Shown here: positions 14,401-21,640 of the stretch, piece by piece
Numbering within the stretch: the stretch's first letter is position 1
Layout of the letters: every line of letters begins with the position of its first letter
IMG/VR virus record: IMGVR_UViG_3300032246_001298
Span: 1-36,481 of that record
Length of the DNA: 36,481 nucleotides
Origin: a virus
Direction: 5' to 3' (one strand)
Notes under the pieces: model-generated
Seen by the model: only the letters and a program-made list of their open reading frames with translations
The model's database searches: none
What the model was told of the DNA's origin: nothing
Translations under genes and position numbers: made by a program

Positions 14401-14461
14401 GTAGATGTTGCTCTAACGAGCAGGATTTGAAACCTTTTTTATAATTACTTTTTCCATCTAC
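14401..14461 (-). other. Nested inverted repeat in the leader of the candidate holin gene
   Basis: A 7-base stem (GTAGATG with CATCTAC) encloses 47 bases, and inside it is a 4-base hairpin GCTC-GTTA-GAGC close to one arm. It lies in the 98-base gap between the metallophosphoesterase and holin-like genes. On the plus strand the order (7-base stem, 2-base gap, 4-base stem) mimics the start of a tRNA, but no T-arm or anticodon stem is present. It may be an RNA structure affecting the holin-like gene. Confidence 0.4.
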
Positions 14462-14472
14462 GTATATGTTTT

Positions 14473-15276
14473 CTATAAAGAAAACAATTTCCCATCTACA
14501 AAACAAGTGTAGTCAGGGGAAATTTCTACTATCTGTACATGAGGACGTTGACCGTTCTCAATGTGTGCGATAGCAAAACCTTTTTGCCAATTATGATTTT
14601 GTGTGTATTTCATACCAGAACTTTTTTCATCACACATATGACCAATTTCGTAACCACGAATTGCTCTACCACCAGTTGCTAGTGGTAACTCATATGTTTG
14701 AAAGTGTGAGGCAATTCTATGTGAATGCCCTCTAATTAAAGAAATTTGAAGATCATCAATATCTTTTCTTACTGCACCTGTGTCAGCAATTGAAAGACCA
14801 TGATGAACATGAATATCACCAAAACGATGCTTAGGCAATTCATTATAATAAATATATTCATATCCAAGTGAATCTAAAGACCACAAAGATTCTGGTGTTA
14901 CATCTTTAGCATAGTCTGGAAGCTTCTTATCAATATAATCAAAAATTCTAATATCATGATTTCCTAGTGCAGAAAATAGTTGTGCATCTGGAAGCATGTC
15001 ACGGGTTTTAGCATAAAAGTCTCTTGCTCCCTTTGCTTCGTGTCTCATCATTGGAACAATAAGATCTTTGCTATCGTCTTTATGCAGTTGCAAAAATTCT
15101 GCTGACCTGCCCTCTGTGTATTTACTGTAGCATGCTTGATCATCTGTATCGCCAAGGTAATCTACTACATCTGGTTTAAACCATTTCATAACTTTAAACC
15201 ATAATTCAATAGCCTTGTCATCTTGATATGGAAATTGCTGATCAGATGATAGCATCCATTTTAAATCATTACTCAT
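14473..15276 (-). CDS. Calcineurin-like metallophosphoesterase
   Basis: The 267-residue protein carries the binuclear metal motifs of the calcineurin-like family in order: SDQQ (D12, with Q14 where most members have His), LGDTDD (D43), GNHD (105-108), HVHHG (155-159) and RGHSHR (181-186). The D-x-Q form at motif I is common in phage members, as I recall. It would hydrolyse a phosphomono- or diester; in phages, relatives may be nucleases or nucleotide phosphatases, but the substrate cannot be read here. A sigma70-like promoter (TTGACA/TACAAT) lies just upstream, so this gene likely begins a leftward transcript into the replication region. AAAGGGA precedes the ATG. Confidence 0.87.
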   Translation of the reverse strand: MSNDLKWMLSSDQQFPYQDDKAIELWFKVMKWFKPDVVDYLGDTDDQACYSKYTEGRSAEFLQLHKDDSKDLIVPMMRHEAKGARDFYAKTRDMLPDAQLFSALGNHDIRIFDYIDKKLPDYAKDVTPESLWSLDSLGYEYIYYNELPKHRFGDIHVHHGLSIADTGAVRKDIDDLQISLIRGHSHRIASHFQTYELPLATGGRAIRGYEIGHMCDEKSSGMKYTQNHNWQKGFAIAHIENGQRPHVQIVEISPDYTCFVDGKLFSL

Positions 15277-15302
15277 GTAATCCCTTTCTGGGGGTTTAGT
15301 TC

Positions 15303-15332
15303 ATTGTATCGCATATTGTTGTTTTCTGTCAA
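15303..15332 (-). promoter_or_regulatory. Sigma70-like promoter before the metallophosphoesterase gene
   Basis: On the minus strand a perfect -35 box TTGACA (15332-15327) is followed by an 18-base spacer and a -10 box TACAAT (15308-15303, 5 of 6). It lies in the gap after the HNH gene and its -35 overlaps the HNH stop codon. The start point should fall near 15296, giving a leader of about 20 bases with AAAGGGA as the ribosome site. It is the only perfect -35 box I saw and sits at the border between tail and replication genes, so it likely drives early transcription by host polymerase. Confidence 0.75.
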
Positions 15333-15616
15333 GCAGCGTGTGCTTTATTATGTTCTTTTCTTGAACAAATAAAAAGATTAATTAATCTATTATCAGTCTT
15401 ATCATTATTGATATGATGAATAGTTTCCCAATCTTCTATAATTCTATTTAATTGTTTTTCAATTATAAGGCGGTGTTCATAATACCAACCTTTAAAGTTC
15501 TTAGGATGTTCTGGTATTTTTACCAATACATACCCTTCACGACTAATCTTCCTATCCCGCTTTGTCCAAGCATTGATAGGAATATACACTAAGAACCGAT
15601 TCCTATTGCCATCCAA
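15329..15616 (-). CDS. HNH homing-type endonuclease
   Basis: The protein has an HNH core: EHRLIIEKQL, HHINNDKTDNRLINLF (H-H...N-x6-N) and a final KEHNKAH that completes the beta-beta-alpha-metal fold. This pattern belongs to HNH_3-type homing nucleases, which make site-specific or near-specific breaks and spread their own genes. It is complete at 95 residues from a TTG at 15616, overlapping the lectin-like tail gene by 28 bases. A GTG at 15589 gives 86 residues and a TAGTG stop/start coupling with AGGA upstream, which I find equally likely. It sits at the end of the tail fibre genes, a usual insertion point, and could be a recent arrival. It has no intron around it. Confidence 0.8.
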   Translation of the reverse strand: MDGNRNRFLVYIPINAWTKRDRKISREGYVLVKIPEHPKNFKGWYYEHRLIIEKQLNRIIEDWETIHHINNDKTDNRLINLFICSRKEHNKAHAA

Positions 15617-16020
15617 TATAGGTACATGCCAGTTGTTTTAGAATTAGGTGCAGTTTTTGCTTGAATTGTAAAAACAGCCTCAGTTGCTGTAACAGTTTGT
15701 TTTACATAAGCATATGCATTGTCACCATTAGCTGCAAGAACAGTTCCTACAACTGATGAAGGCTTTGATGCAAATGCTTTTGGAAACTTAACAGTTACAG
15801 TTGTACTTTTAATTGGAACAGCATTTCCTTGAATCAATTGTGTTCCAGATGTTGTTGAAGTTTGTCCAGTATTAGGATCAACTGTCATTTGAGTATGATT
15901 AACTGTTGCTTGTAAATTTTCAATAGCTGATTGCTGTGCATTTACAGTATTAATTAATGCTGAAATAGTTGTATAATCAATAACCGCATTATCTGATTGA
16001 ATAATCTTATTACTGGCCAA
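15589..16020 (-). CDS. Tail fibre-type protein with H-type lectin-like domain (143 aa)
   Basis: Residues 1-45 are helical and possibly coiled-coil (ISALINTVNAQQSAIENLQATVNH), likely for trimerisation. Residues 70-140 form a beta sandwich of the H-type lectin kind: TVTVKFPKAFASKPSSVVGT, VKQTVTATEAVFTIQAKT and MYLYWMAIG. In phages this domain sits at the tips of tail fibres and binds sugars. Its place after the fibre genes supports a receptor-binding or distal fibre part. The start overlaps the upstream gene by 11 bases, so it is co-translated. The domain call rests on pattern, not on a search. Confidence 0.68.
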   Translation of the reverse strand: MASNKIIQSDNAVIDYTTISALINTVNAQQSAIENLQATVNHTQMTVDPNTGQTSTTSGTQLIQGNAVPIKSTTVTVKFPKAFASKPSSVVGTVLAANGDNAYAYVKQTVTATEAVFTIQAKTAPNSKTTGMYLYWMAIGIGS

Positions 16021-16411
16021 TTGGTTCTCCTTCTTGATGGACTAAAATTTCTTTTTGCCCCGCATCTATTACATTTGCATTAATCCAAGATAAAACGTCT
16101 GGATCAACAACATGTCTGCGTTTTGAATCGCTTATAAGATATATTTTACCATCAGAAATGTCTTTGACCAAAGAACCATCTCTAAATCCTAAAGTCCCGC
16201 CAGATGCTAATTTATTTAAAAATGCAACGTCAATTTTTAATACTGGAAGAGACCATGATTGCATGGCTCTTTCAGAAACAAATTTAAACCTTTTATTTCC
16301 TTTTACATAGTAAAAAGAACCAGCGGCTGATCCTATCAAACCGCTGGGTACAAAAGGTGCATCTTTAATTATCTGATTTGATTTTTTCTGAAAGACTTTG
16401 AGAATATTCAT
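16010..16411 (-). CDS. Protein with duplicated cell-surface-type motif (133 aa)
   Basis: Two copies of one motif are visible: GSFYYVKGNKRFKFVSERAMQSW (about residues 31-53) and GKIYLISDSKRRHVVDPDVLSW (88-109). Each has the order G-x-(F/I)-Y, then a basic K/R pair, V, and S-W at the end. An RDGSLVKD segment precedes the second. The motif occurs in bacterial cell-wall proteins with VYLIxNGKKRHI repeats and in phage proteins; its binding partner is unknown. The neighbours are fibre and lectin-like genes, so host surface contact is plausible. The opening residues are basic (VFQKKSNQIIK). The first 47 bases overlap the 58-residue coiled-coil gene. Confidence 0.68.
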   Translation of the reverse strand: MNILKVFQKKSNQIIKDAPFVPSGLIGSAAGSFYYVKGNKRFKFVSERAMQSWSLPVLKIDVAFLNKLASGGTLGFRDGSLVKDISDGKIYLISDSKRRHVVDPDVLSWINANVIDAGQKEILVHQEGEPIGQ

Positions 16412-16541
16412 CCTTAGCTTTCTCTTTATCCATTAATTGTGTAAGTTCTGCTCTAAGTATAGCAACTTGTGTTTCATACTGTGAAACAATTTCACCAATA
16501 CGTTGTTGTAGTGCAGTAATTACTAGTTCTGCTTTTTCCAT
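16365..16541 (-). CDS. Small coiled-coil protein (58 aa)
   Basis: A 58-residue open frame starts at ATG 16541 with AAAAGGA six bases upstream and ends in TAA at 16365. It opens MEKAELVITALQQRIGEIVSQ and continues with YETQVAILRAELTQLMDKEKA, an almost continuous heptad pattern with L/I at a and d positions. It was too short for the usual length cut-off but has the standard ribosome site and the same direction and spacing as its neighbours. It overlaps the start of the duplicated-motif gene by 47 bases. A role as a fibre assembly helper or trimeric stem is guesswork. Confidence 0.68.
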   Translation of the reverse strand: MEKAELVITALQQRIGEIVSQYETQVAILRAELTQLMDKEKAKDEYSQSLSEKIKSDN

Positions 16542-16556
16542 TTTATTCCTTTTCTA

Positions 16557-16778
16557 TTAGTTATCTTCTGATAAAGATGTAAGTTCTGCATTAAGTGCAG
16601 TAAGTTGTTTTGTAATCTCAAGGATTTGAGAATTATATCCGTTTATAACATCTTGATCTGGTGATGTTTTTGCATTTTCTTCAATAAGATTGATTTGAAG
16701 ACTATACTTATTAAATTCAAGATTTCTTTGATGAGAATTAATTATATTAATTTTTTCCGCATTTGGTAAATTTGTCAT
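16557..16778 (-). CDS. Small coiled-coil protein (73 aa)
   Basis: A 73-residue protein. Its helical stretches (IINSHQRNLEFNKYSLQINLIEENAK and INGYNSQILEITKQLTALNAELTSL) show heptad spacing, so it may form a coiled coil. I take the ATG at 16778, which has GAAAGGAGG six bases before it. A GTG at 16805 would add nine residues, but it lies in an extended -10 promoter sequence and its codons read through the ribosome site itself, so the ATG is the better start. It is one of three small helical genes between the Ig-rich fibre gene and the lectin-like gene; function unknown. Confidence 0.7.
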   Translation of the reverse strand: MTNLPNAEKINIINSHQRNLEFNKYSLQINLIEENAKTSPDQDVINGYNSQILEITKQLTALNAELTSLSEDN

Positions 16779-16793
16779 TTTGCCTCCTTTCTT

Positions 16794-16802
16794 ATTATAG
16801 CA
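16794..16802 (-). promoter_or_regulatory. Extended -10 promoter element TGCTATAAT before the coiled-coil gene
   Basis: The minus strand reads TGTGCTATAATAAGAAAGG, with a perfect extended -10 TGCTATAAT. The ribosome site AAAGGAGG begins only four bases after it, so a transcript starting at the usual distance would have almost no room for a full ribosome site. That makes the element less sure as a promoter. It may be a chance A/T-rich sequence. Confidence 0.4.
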
Positions 16803-16813
16803 CACATGAGCAA

Positions 16814-17020
16814 TTAATTGTTGGAATTTATCCAGCTTCCGCCAAGCTTTTTTAATTCATTTAAAAGTACTTGTTTTTTTTCATCACAAATTAACAATTC
16901 ATCTTTTAAAATATATTTGCCAGATGCTGTTTCTTCGTTTTCAATGAATGAATTATGCATAGCTTTTATATTATTAAGTCTATTAATAATAATTTCTATT
17001 TTTTCTTGATCAGTAATCAT
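16814..17020 (-). CDS. Small helical protein (68 aa)
   Basis: A charged 68-residue protein with a long helix (DQEKIEIIINRLNNIKAMHNSFI), a polar EENEETASGKY loop, and a second helix (EKKQVLLNELKKLGG). Heptad-like leucine/isoleucine spacing again suggests a coiled coil. AAGGAG lies seven bases before its ATG. It follows the Ig-rich fibre gene after 21 bases. Similarity in size and shape to the next two genes hints at a shared origin or purpose, but direct sequence identity is low by eye. No function is recognised. Confidence 0.65.
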   Translation of the reverse strand: MITDQEKIEIIINRLNNIKAMHNSFIENEETASGKYILKDELLICDEKKQVLLNELKKLGGSWINSNN

Positions 17021-17041
17021 TATATCTCCTTATTTAAATAA

Positions 17042-18727
17042 TTATACATATGTTGAAGCTGATGGATACCATGCTGACCACGATGAATCTCCAGCTGAAT
17101 TGCTTGCATAAACTCTTGCATCTGTATAATTACAGTATACACCTGTACTAGGGTTGTTTGCATATGGGATTTGATATGAAGTAGTATTTCCTACATTTAC
17201 CGTTCCAGCATTAAATGCATTTGCTCCTGATGAATTACTTGCAAGCCAATAATTTATTGTATAACTTGCAGCACCCGATGAAGCATTCCATGTAGCAAGA
17301 CCACTACTTGTTATAGAAAGTCCCGTAGGGGTGATTGGAACAGTTACTACAACTGGATTATTTAAAGTTGCAGAAGGTCTTTCAGCTGATGAACCAGCCG
17401 AGTTTGATGCTGTTATTAAACAAAAAAATCCATAATTTGGATATATGCTATTAAAATTGGATGGCGGTGAATAACTTGAAGACGTTGCACCTGATACAGG
17501 ATAATATGTAAAAGCACTATTGCTAAAATATTGCCATTGATAACTTATTGTAGGAGTTGGAGTTCCCGTTACAGTTCCAGGAATTGCATAAAATGTAGTA
17601 GATCCTGCAGTTCCTGATGATGGGCTAATATATGAACCATTAATTGTTGGTGCTACTGCTGATGGTTCTGTATAAGTATAATATGATGACCAAGAAGATA
17701 TTGTTGATGATGGTCCAGTTCCAGTGTTTCCTAATGAAGAAACAGATCTTACAAAAAAGTAATATGTTGTTCCTGAAGAAGCTGTTAAATTTGTTACGGT
17801 TATTGGACTACTGGTTCCATTTGCATCATATCCAGCCCCCACTCCTGTACTACTATTCCACCAAACTTGATAATATGGACCAGATCCACCAGAAAAATAA
17901 ACTAAATAGTTTGAACCAGATTTAACAACACTAGATATTGTTGGTGCTGTTAATGATGCGTCTACAATAGTTCCAGTAGTTCTTGCTGTAGTTGAAGCAC
18001 TTGTTCCACCACTATTTGTTGCTGTCATATACACACTTACTGCTCCGCCAAGTGCACCTGACGGTATTAAATATGTATTATTAGCAGTACCTCCTTGATA
18101 CCAAGTGTTGTGTGTTGTTCCAGTATTATCTGTCCAATATATATCATAAGAATCTGGTAACTGATCATTTGTAATTGTATTTGTTGTAATCCAATGCGAA
18201 GATAATGATAGTGTTGATCCAACCGCTTGAGTTCCAGATAATACAGGATCGCTTGGATAACTTGACAAATTTAAAGCTGGAGTACGTTTTGTAATATAAA
18301 CAACATTACTATATTTATTTGCTCCATTATAAAAGACTTTAAATCTTATATACAATTTATCATCTGTTAAATCTGTTACATATGTACGTCTTACTGTGTT
18401 TCCAGAACCCGAGCCTGTTGCTCCTGTTCCAGTTTCATTTGACCAGTTATTTATTCCATCTGAAGAATATTGCCACGCATAAGTATAAGAACCAGTAGTA
18501 TTAGACCCTGAATATCCATAAAGAGTTAGTCCAACATATTGCGTTGATATTGTTGTTCCAGCGTAGTTTTGAATTATTGGTAATCCCACTTGAGATGAAA
18601 AAACTTGAGTCCATGTTCCTTCTACTTTTGCAAATACTTTTGATATTGAAGTCCATGTGCCTTCTACTTTTGCAAATACTTTTGATATTGAAGTCCATGT
18701 GCCTTCTACTTTACTACGAATAGTCAT
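17042..18727 (-). CDS. Tail fibre/receptor-binding protein with Ig/Fn3 domains and N-terminal tandem repeats
   Basis: This 561-residue protein is glycine-, serine- and threonine-rich with several Ig-like and Fn3-like domains. A YAWQYSSDG signature appears near residue 83, TISYQWQYF near residue 390, and a WNASSGAASYTINYW Fn3-like strand pair near residue 480. The N-terminus has three VEGTWT motifs made by a 14-residue tandem repeat (VEGTWTSISKVFAK), encoded by 42-base repeats. Such exposed beta domains decorate phage tails and bind host sugars weakly. It lies between the other fibre genes and the small coiled-coil genes. AAGGAA is the ribosome site. Receptor binding is inferred from domain type and position. 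Confidence 0.75.
   Translation of the reverse strand: MTIRSKVEGTWTSISKVFAKVEGTWTSISKVFAKVEGTWTQVFSSQVGLPIIQNYAGTTISTQYVGLTLYGYSGSNTTGSYTYAWQYSSDGINNWSNETGTGATGSGSGNTVRRTYVTDLTDDKLYIRFKVFYNGANKYSNVVYITKRTPALNLSSYPSDPVLSGTQAVGSTLSLSSHWITTNTITNDQLPDSYDIYWTDNTGTTHNTWYQGGTANNTYLIPSGALGGAVSVYMTATNSGGTSASTTARTTGTIVDASLTAPTISSVVKSGSNYLVYFSGGSGPYYQVWWNSSTGVGAGYDANGTSSPITVTNLTASSGTTYYFFVRSVSSLGNTGTGPSSTISSWSSYYTYTEPSAVAPTINGSYISPSSGTAGSTTFYAIPGTVTGTPTPTISYQWQYFSNSAFTYYPVSGATSSSYSPPSNFNSIYPNYGFFCLITASNSAGSSAERPSATLNNPVVVTVPITPTGLSITSSGLATWNASSGAASYTINYWLASNSSGANAFNAGTVNVGNTTSYQIPYANNPSTGVYCNYTDARVYASNSAGDSSWSAWYPSASTYV
18617..18711 (-). repeat. 42-base tandem repeat in a tail fibre gene
   Basis: A 42-base unit is present at 18617-18658 (first base differs) and 18659-18700, with an 11-base partial third copy after it. 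Each unit encodes VEGTWTSISKVFAK in frame, so gain or loss of units changes the N-terminal region by 14 residues without a frameshift. The near-identity at DNA level points to a recent duplication. Confidence 0.93.
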
Positions 18728-18736
18728 GTTATTTCC

Positions 18737-20698
18737 TTAATATTGAAACCAAAGATCGCCATTTATTCCATCACTTGAAGTTGGATTTCCATCAGATGAA
18801 GGTCTTATATAAGAATTTCTTACAAAACCAGAAGAAGAACTTCCAGTGGTGCCACTAAAATTTTGTTGAATACTGAAAGTTCCAGTATTTACATATGATT
18901 CGCTACCATTTAAAATTGCTCCATAAGCACCATCGGATGCTGTATAAACACTTAATCCTCCAGTATTACTGTTTGTAGTAAGAGTTCCTGAATAAATATT
19001 TGTCATTGCAAAGGTATAACCAGAAATTGTAGTAACAAGAGGATAAATAGTTGCTGGTCCTGCTTCATAAATAGACCCACTATAATATTTTAAAGTATCA
19101 TCAGAGCCATCTAATAATATTCTTTGGCCTGTGGCACTTGTTTGTAGAACGCCTCCAGTAATTGTTGATCCATTAATATTTCCACCTGTAATCTGTGGTG
19201 AAGTTATTCCAATTGATGCACTAATAGTTCCTGACGTTATAACAGCAGCATCAAGATTTGCAATTGTTAATCCACTAACTTTATTTTGTATCCACCCACT
19301 AGAACTTGTACTATATGTATATTGTGCAATTACAATTAAATTTCCATCATAAACAAACCAAGTATCTCCATCTATTGTTCTAACACCGCTTGCGCTTGAC
19401 AATGGGCCAGCTGGAAATGTTGATGATGGAGATGTTGGAGATGTGCCCGAAGTTCCTGCCGTAACGCTATATTGTGTTCCATTAGGACCATTTCCATATG
19501 CTGTTCCAGTTATGGAATTTCCAGTTCCTTTATAATAATATATTTTATTTACACCATTTGCAGCAGATTGTGCTGCAGTTGTAGATGTTGAACCAATATA
19601 AGAAACAATACTTGACCCACTAATTGTTGATGCTCCAACATCACCTTTAAAATAAGCATTTCCATCAACATCAATTCTAAATTGTTCTGATGTTATGGAA
19701 CCATTATTTAAATTAATTGCCATGCCATTAGTTGAAAAAGTTGAACCATCTGTTACGCCAGAATATGAGGTGCTTTCAATTATTGTTGCTTGTACTGTTC
19801 CTGAAAAATATGCATCTCCTGTATCAGCACTTATATAAAATTGTTTTGATCCGCTTTTAAAACCTGCTAATCCTGTTTTATTTAATACAACTCCCGTTCC
19901 CGTTGTTGTACCATTTACAACATCAATTAAACCAACATCTGATCCAAAATCTCCAGCAAAAATAGACCCACCTGCTAATTGAGTATCTCCATTATTATTT
20001 GTTGATAAGTGGTTTGTTCCAGAAGCTGAAAACCCTGGAGTAGTTATATATATAGGAGATGAATATTCAGAATGTATTTTGTTGCCTTCTGCATTTGTTG
20101 TTATAGCACGAACTTTAATTGCATATGTTTGATTGGGTGCTAAATCTCTAACTGGTAAAGATATTCTTCCTGGAGCATTTAAATCTGATGGTCTTTCTGC
20201 ATCTGTAACTCCCGCCAAAAACTGTGGTGTATTTGAACCTGCTGCATCTGAAGCTTCAATTGTTCCACCATTTGCAGTTGATCCTGTAGAAGAATTATTA
20301 TTTACTACACCACCATTTGTGCCAACCGTTCCAGTTAAAGGATTATAGGAAACTGTTGCTTGAGGTTTTGTAACTGTTGCATTTGCCATTTTAATTGTAT
20401 TAACTGGACTAGATGTGCTATTATAATAAATTCTTGCAGTTCCAGCAGTTGATCCATTATATGGAGTTGCGGAAAGATTATATTTTTGAGTTGATATTAA
20501 ACCAGTAAAACTATATGAAAGATTAGAGCCTACAGAACCAGCGGGTATTGTATAAGTTTTTTGTATTGCTGTACCATTAGGATTTTTAGGAGTTACTGTA
20601 AATATAACTTTGGTACAATTTGCTGGTTTAGCAAAACTAATAACTATGTTTGTAGTATAAGCTGATACGCTTAAACTAGCAATTGTTCCTACTGCCAT
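18737..20698 (-). CDS. Minor tail protein with Fn3-like domain and tail-spike-type middle
   Basis: The 653-residue protein starts with an Fn3-like domain (CTKVIFTVTPKNPNG, about residues 23-100) and a second one with LPVRDLAPNQTYAIKVRAIT near residue 185. A middle region then shows repeats common to GpJ-type central fibres and spikes: FYISADTGDAYFSGTV and FRIDVDGNAYFKGDV, each with a D/N-A-Y-F turn. The C-terminal third is G/S/T rich and ends with GINGDLWFQY, a short hydrophobic end seen in fibre tips. It probably forms part of the host-contact apparatus under the tail tip. A strong AAGGAG site lies before its ATG. Homology to GpJ is judged by pattern only. Confidence 0.72.
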   Translation of the reverse strand: MAVGTIASLSVSAYTTNIVISFAKPANCTKVIFTVTPKNPNGTAIQKTYTIPAGSVGSNLSYSFTGLISTQKYNLSATPYNGSTAGTARIYYNSTSSPVNTIKMANATVTKPQATVSYNPLTGTVGTNGGVVNNNSSTGSTANGGTIEASDAAGSNTPQFLAGVTDAERPSDLNAPGRISLPVRDLAPNQTYAIKVRAITTNAEGNKIHSEYSSPIYITTPGFSASGTNHLSTNNNGDTQLAGGSIFAGDFGSDVGLIDVVNGTTTGTGVVLNKTGLAGFKSGSKQFYISADTGDAYFSGTVQATIIESTSYSGVTDGSTFSTNGMAINLNNGSITSEQFRIDVDGNAYFKGDVGASTISGSSIVSYIGSTSTTAAQSAANGVNKIYYYKGTGNSITGTAYGNGPNGTQYSVTAGTSGTSPTSPSSTFPAGPLSSASGVRTIDGDTWFVYDGNLIVIAQYTYSTSSSGWIQNKVSGLTIANLDAAVITSGTISASIGITSPQITGGNINGSTITGGVLQTSATGQRILLDGSDDTLKYYSGSIYEAGPATIYPLVTTISGYTFAMTNIYSGTLTTNSNTGGLSVYTASDGAYGAILNGSESYVNTGTFSIQQNFSGTTGSSSSGFVRNSYIRPSSDGNPTSSDGINGDLWFQY

Positions 20699-20710
20699 TT
20701 ATATTCTCCT

Positions 20711-21640
20711 TTACAACACCTGAACGTAATATTCAACATCAAGCGGTATGCCATAAATTTTTGCTATTGGTGTTGAAAGAACTGATTTGCTAATTAAATA
20801 ATCTTCATTGGTTAATTCAGTTGTTGTTGAAGCTTTAATAGCATCAATTGTAACAGATGCAGTATTATCTGTTTTTATATTAATAGAATTAATTGTATTT
20901 ATAAAAGAAACATTTGCTGGAAATGGAGCGCTTAAAATTTGATATCCAGAATTATCAGATAATGTATAATTAAACACATAAGAATTATTTTGAACATCTT
21001 TAAATGTAACAGTTAAATTTCCTGCTGCAGTATTATATGCAAGAATTTTTAAACTATCTAAGTCTGAATATCCTAATAAATTAAATCCAAAAGTATTATT
21101 CTCATACATTGTGTTTTGTGCTAGGTCTACTGAGAACCCGCCAATTCTTGGTGAAGCGGAACCTTGAGGAGAATAGCCAGTAATAGAAACTGTTCCTTGA
21201 TCTGTAATGCTTTGTGATTGATCTGAAATGCTTGCAACCCAGTTTGATAAATCTGAAAAATCAGTAATAATTTTATTATTTCTATTTGCAACATCTGTAA
21301 TTCTTGATTCTGGATATAAACCAATTTCATAAATATTTGCATATAAGCTTGCTGGCAATGTGCCTCTTACAATAATTAAATCTGGATTATCAACTGTTGC
21401 AGACTTATAAGTTTTTAAAGTTACTGGAACTCGTGCTGTTTCAAAATTAAGCTCAACATCAGATAAAGATGGTGTGGTATTAATAGCTCCAAAACACATA
21501 TCAGCAGCCCATTCATTTCTTATGCCAGCAATATATTGTAGAAGAACTTTTCTACCATTTGTTGTAATAAGGTTTTCAGATCTACCTATTTCTTTACCAT
21601 CTTGTTTAAATACATAAGTACCTTTAAATTGTAAAGCCAC
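20711..21640 (-). CDS. Minor tail/fibre protein (309 aa)
   Basis: The N-terminus has FKGTYVFKQDGKEIGRSENLITTNGRKVLLQY, the leader seen in phage fibre proteins that carry an N-terminal attachment region, then ANIYEIGLYP. The middle has a carbohydrate-binding-module-like beta region (FGFNLLGYSDLDSLKILAY, then FKDVQNNSYVFNYTL), and the C-terminus ends with a beta strand (IYGIPLDVEYYVQVL). I take the GTG at 21640, which overlaps the preceding gene's end by 17 bases. AAGGCGG lies about ten bases upstream. The exact binding role is not known. Confidence 0.68.
   Translation of the reverse strand: MALQFKGTYVFKQDGKEIGRSENLITTNGRKVLLQYIAGIRNEWAADMCFGAINTTPSLSDVELNFETARVPVTLKTYKSATVDNPDLIIVRGTLPASLYANIYEIGLYPESRITDVANRNNKIITDFSDLSNWVASISDQSQSITDQGTVSITGYSPQGSASPRIGGFSVDLAQNTMYENNTFGFNLLGYSDLDSLKILAYNTAAGNLTVTFKDVQNNSYVFNYTLSDNSGYQILSAPFPANVSFINTINSINIKTDNTASVTIDAIKASTTTELTNEDYLISKSVLSTPIAKIYGIPLDVEYYVQVL

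Noticed and set aside
14401-14461. A tRNA gene on the plus strand
   Set aside because: The 7-base stem, 2-base gap and 4-base hairpin imitate the first part of a tRNA, but the D-loop is too short and there is no anticodon stem, T-arm or CCA-like end.
14466-14483. GTTTTC-TTTATA-GAAAAC hairpin at the end of the metallophosphoesterase as a terminator
   Set aside because: Six base pairs with only two G-C pairs and no T-run after it; too weak to support.
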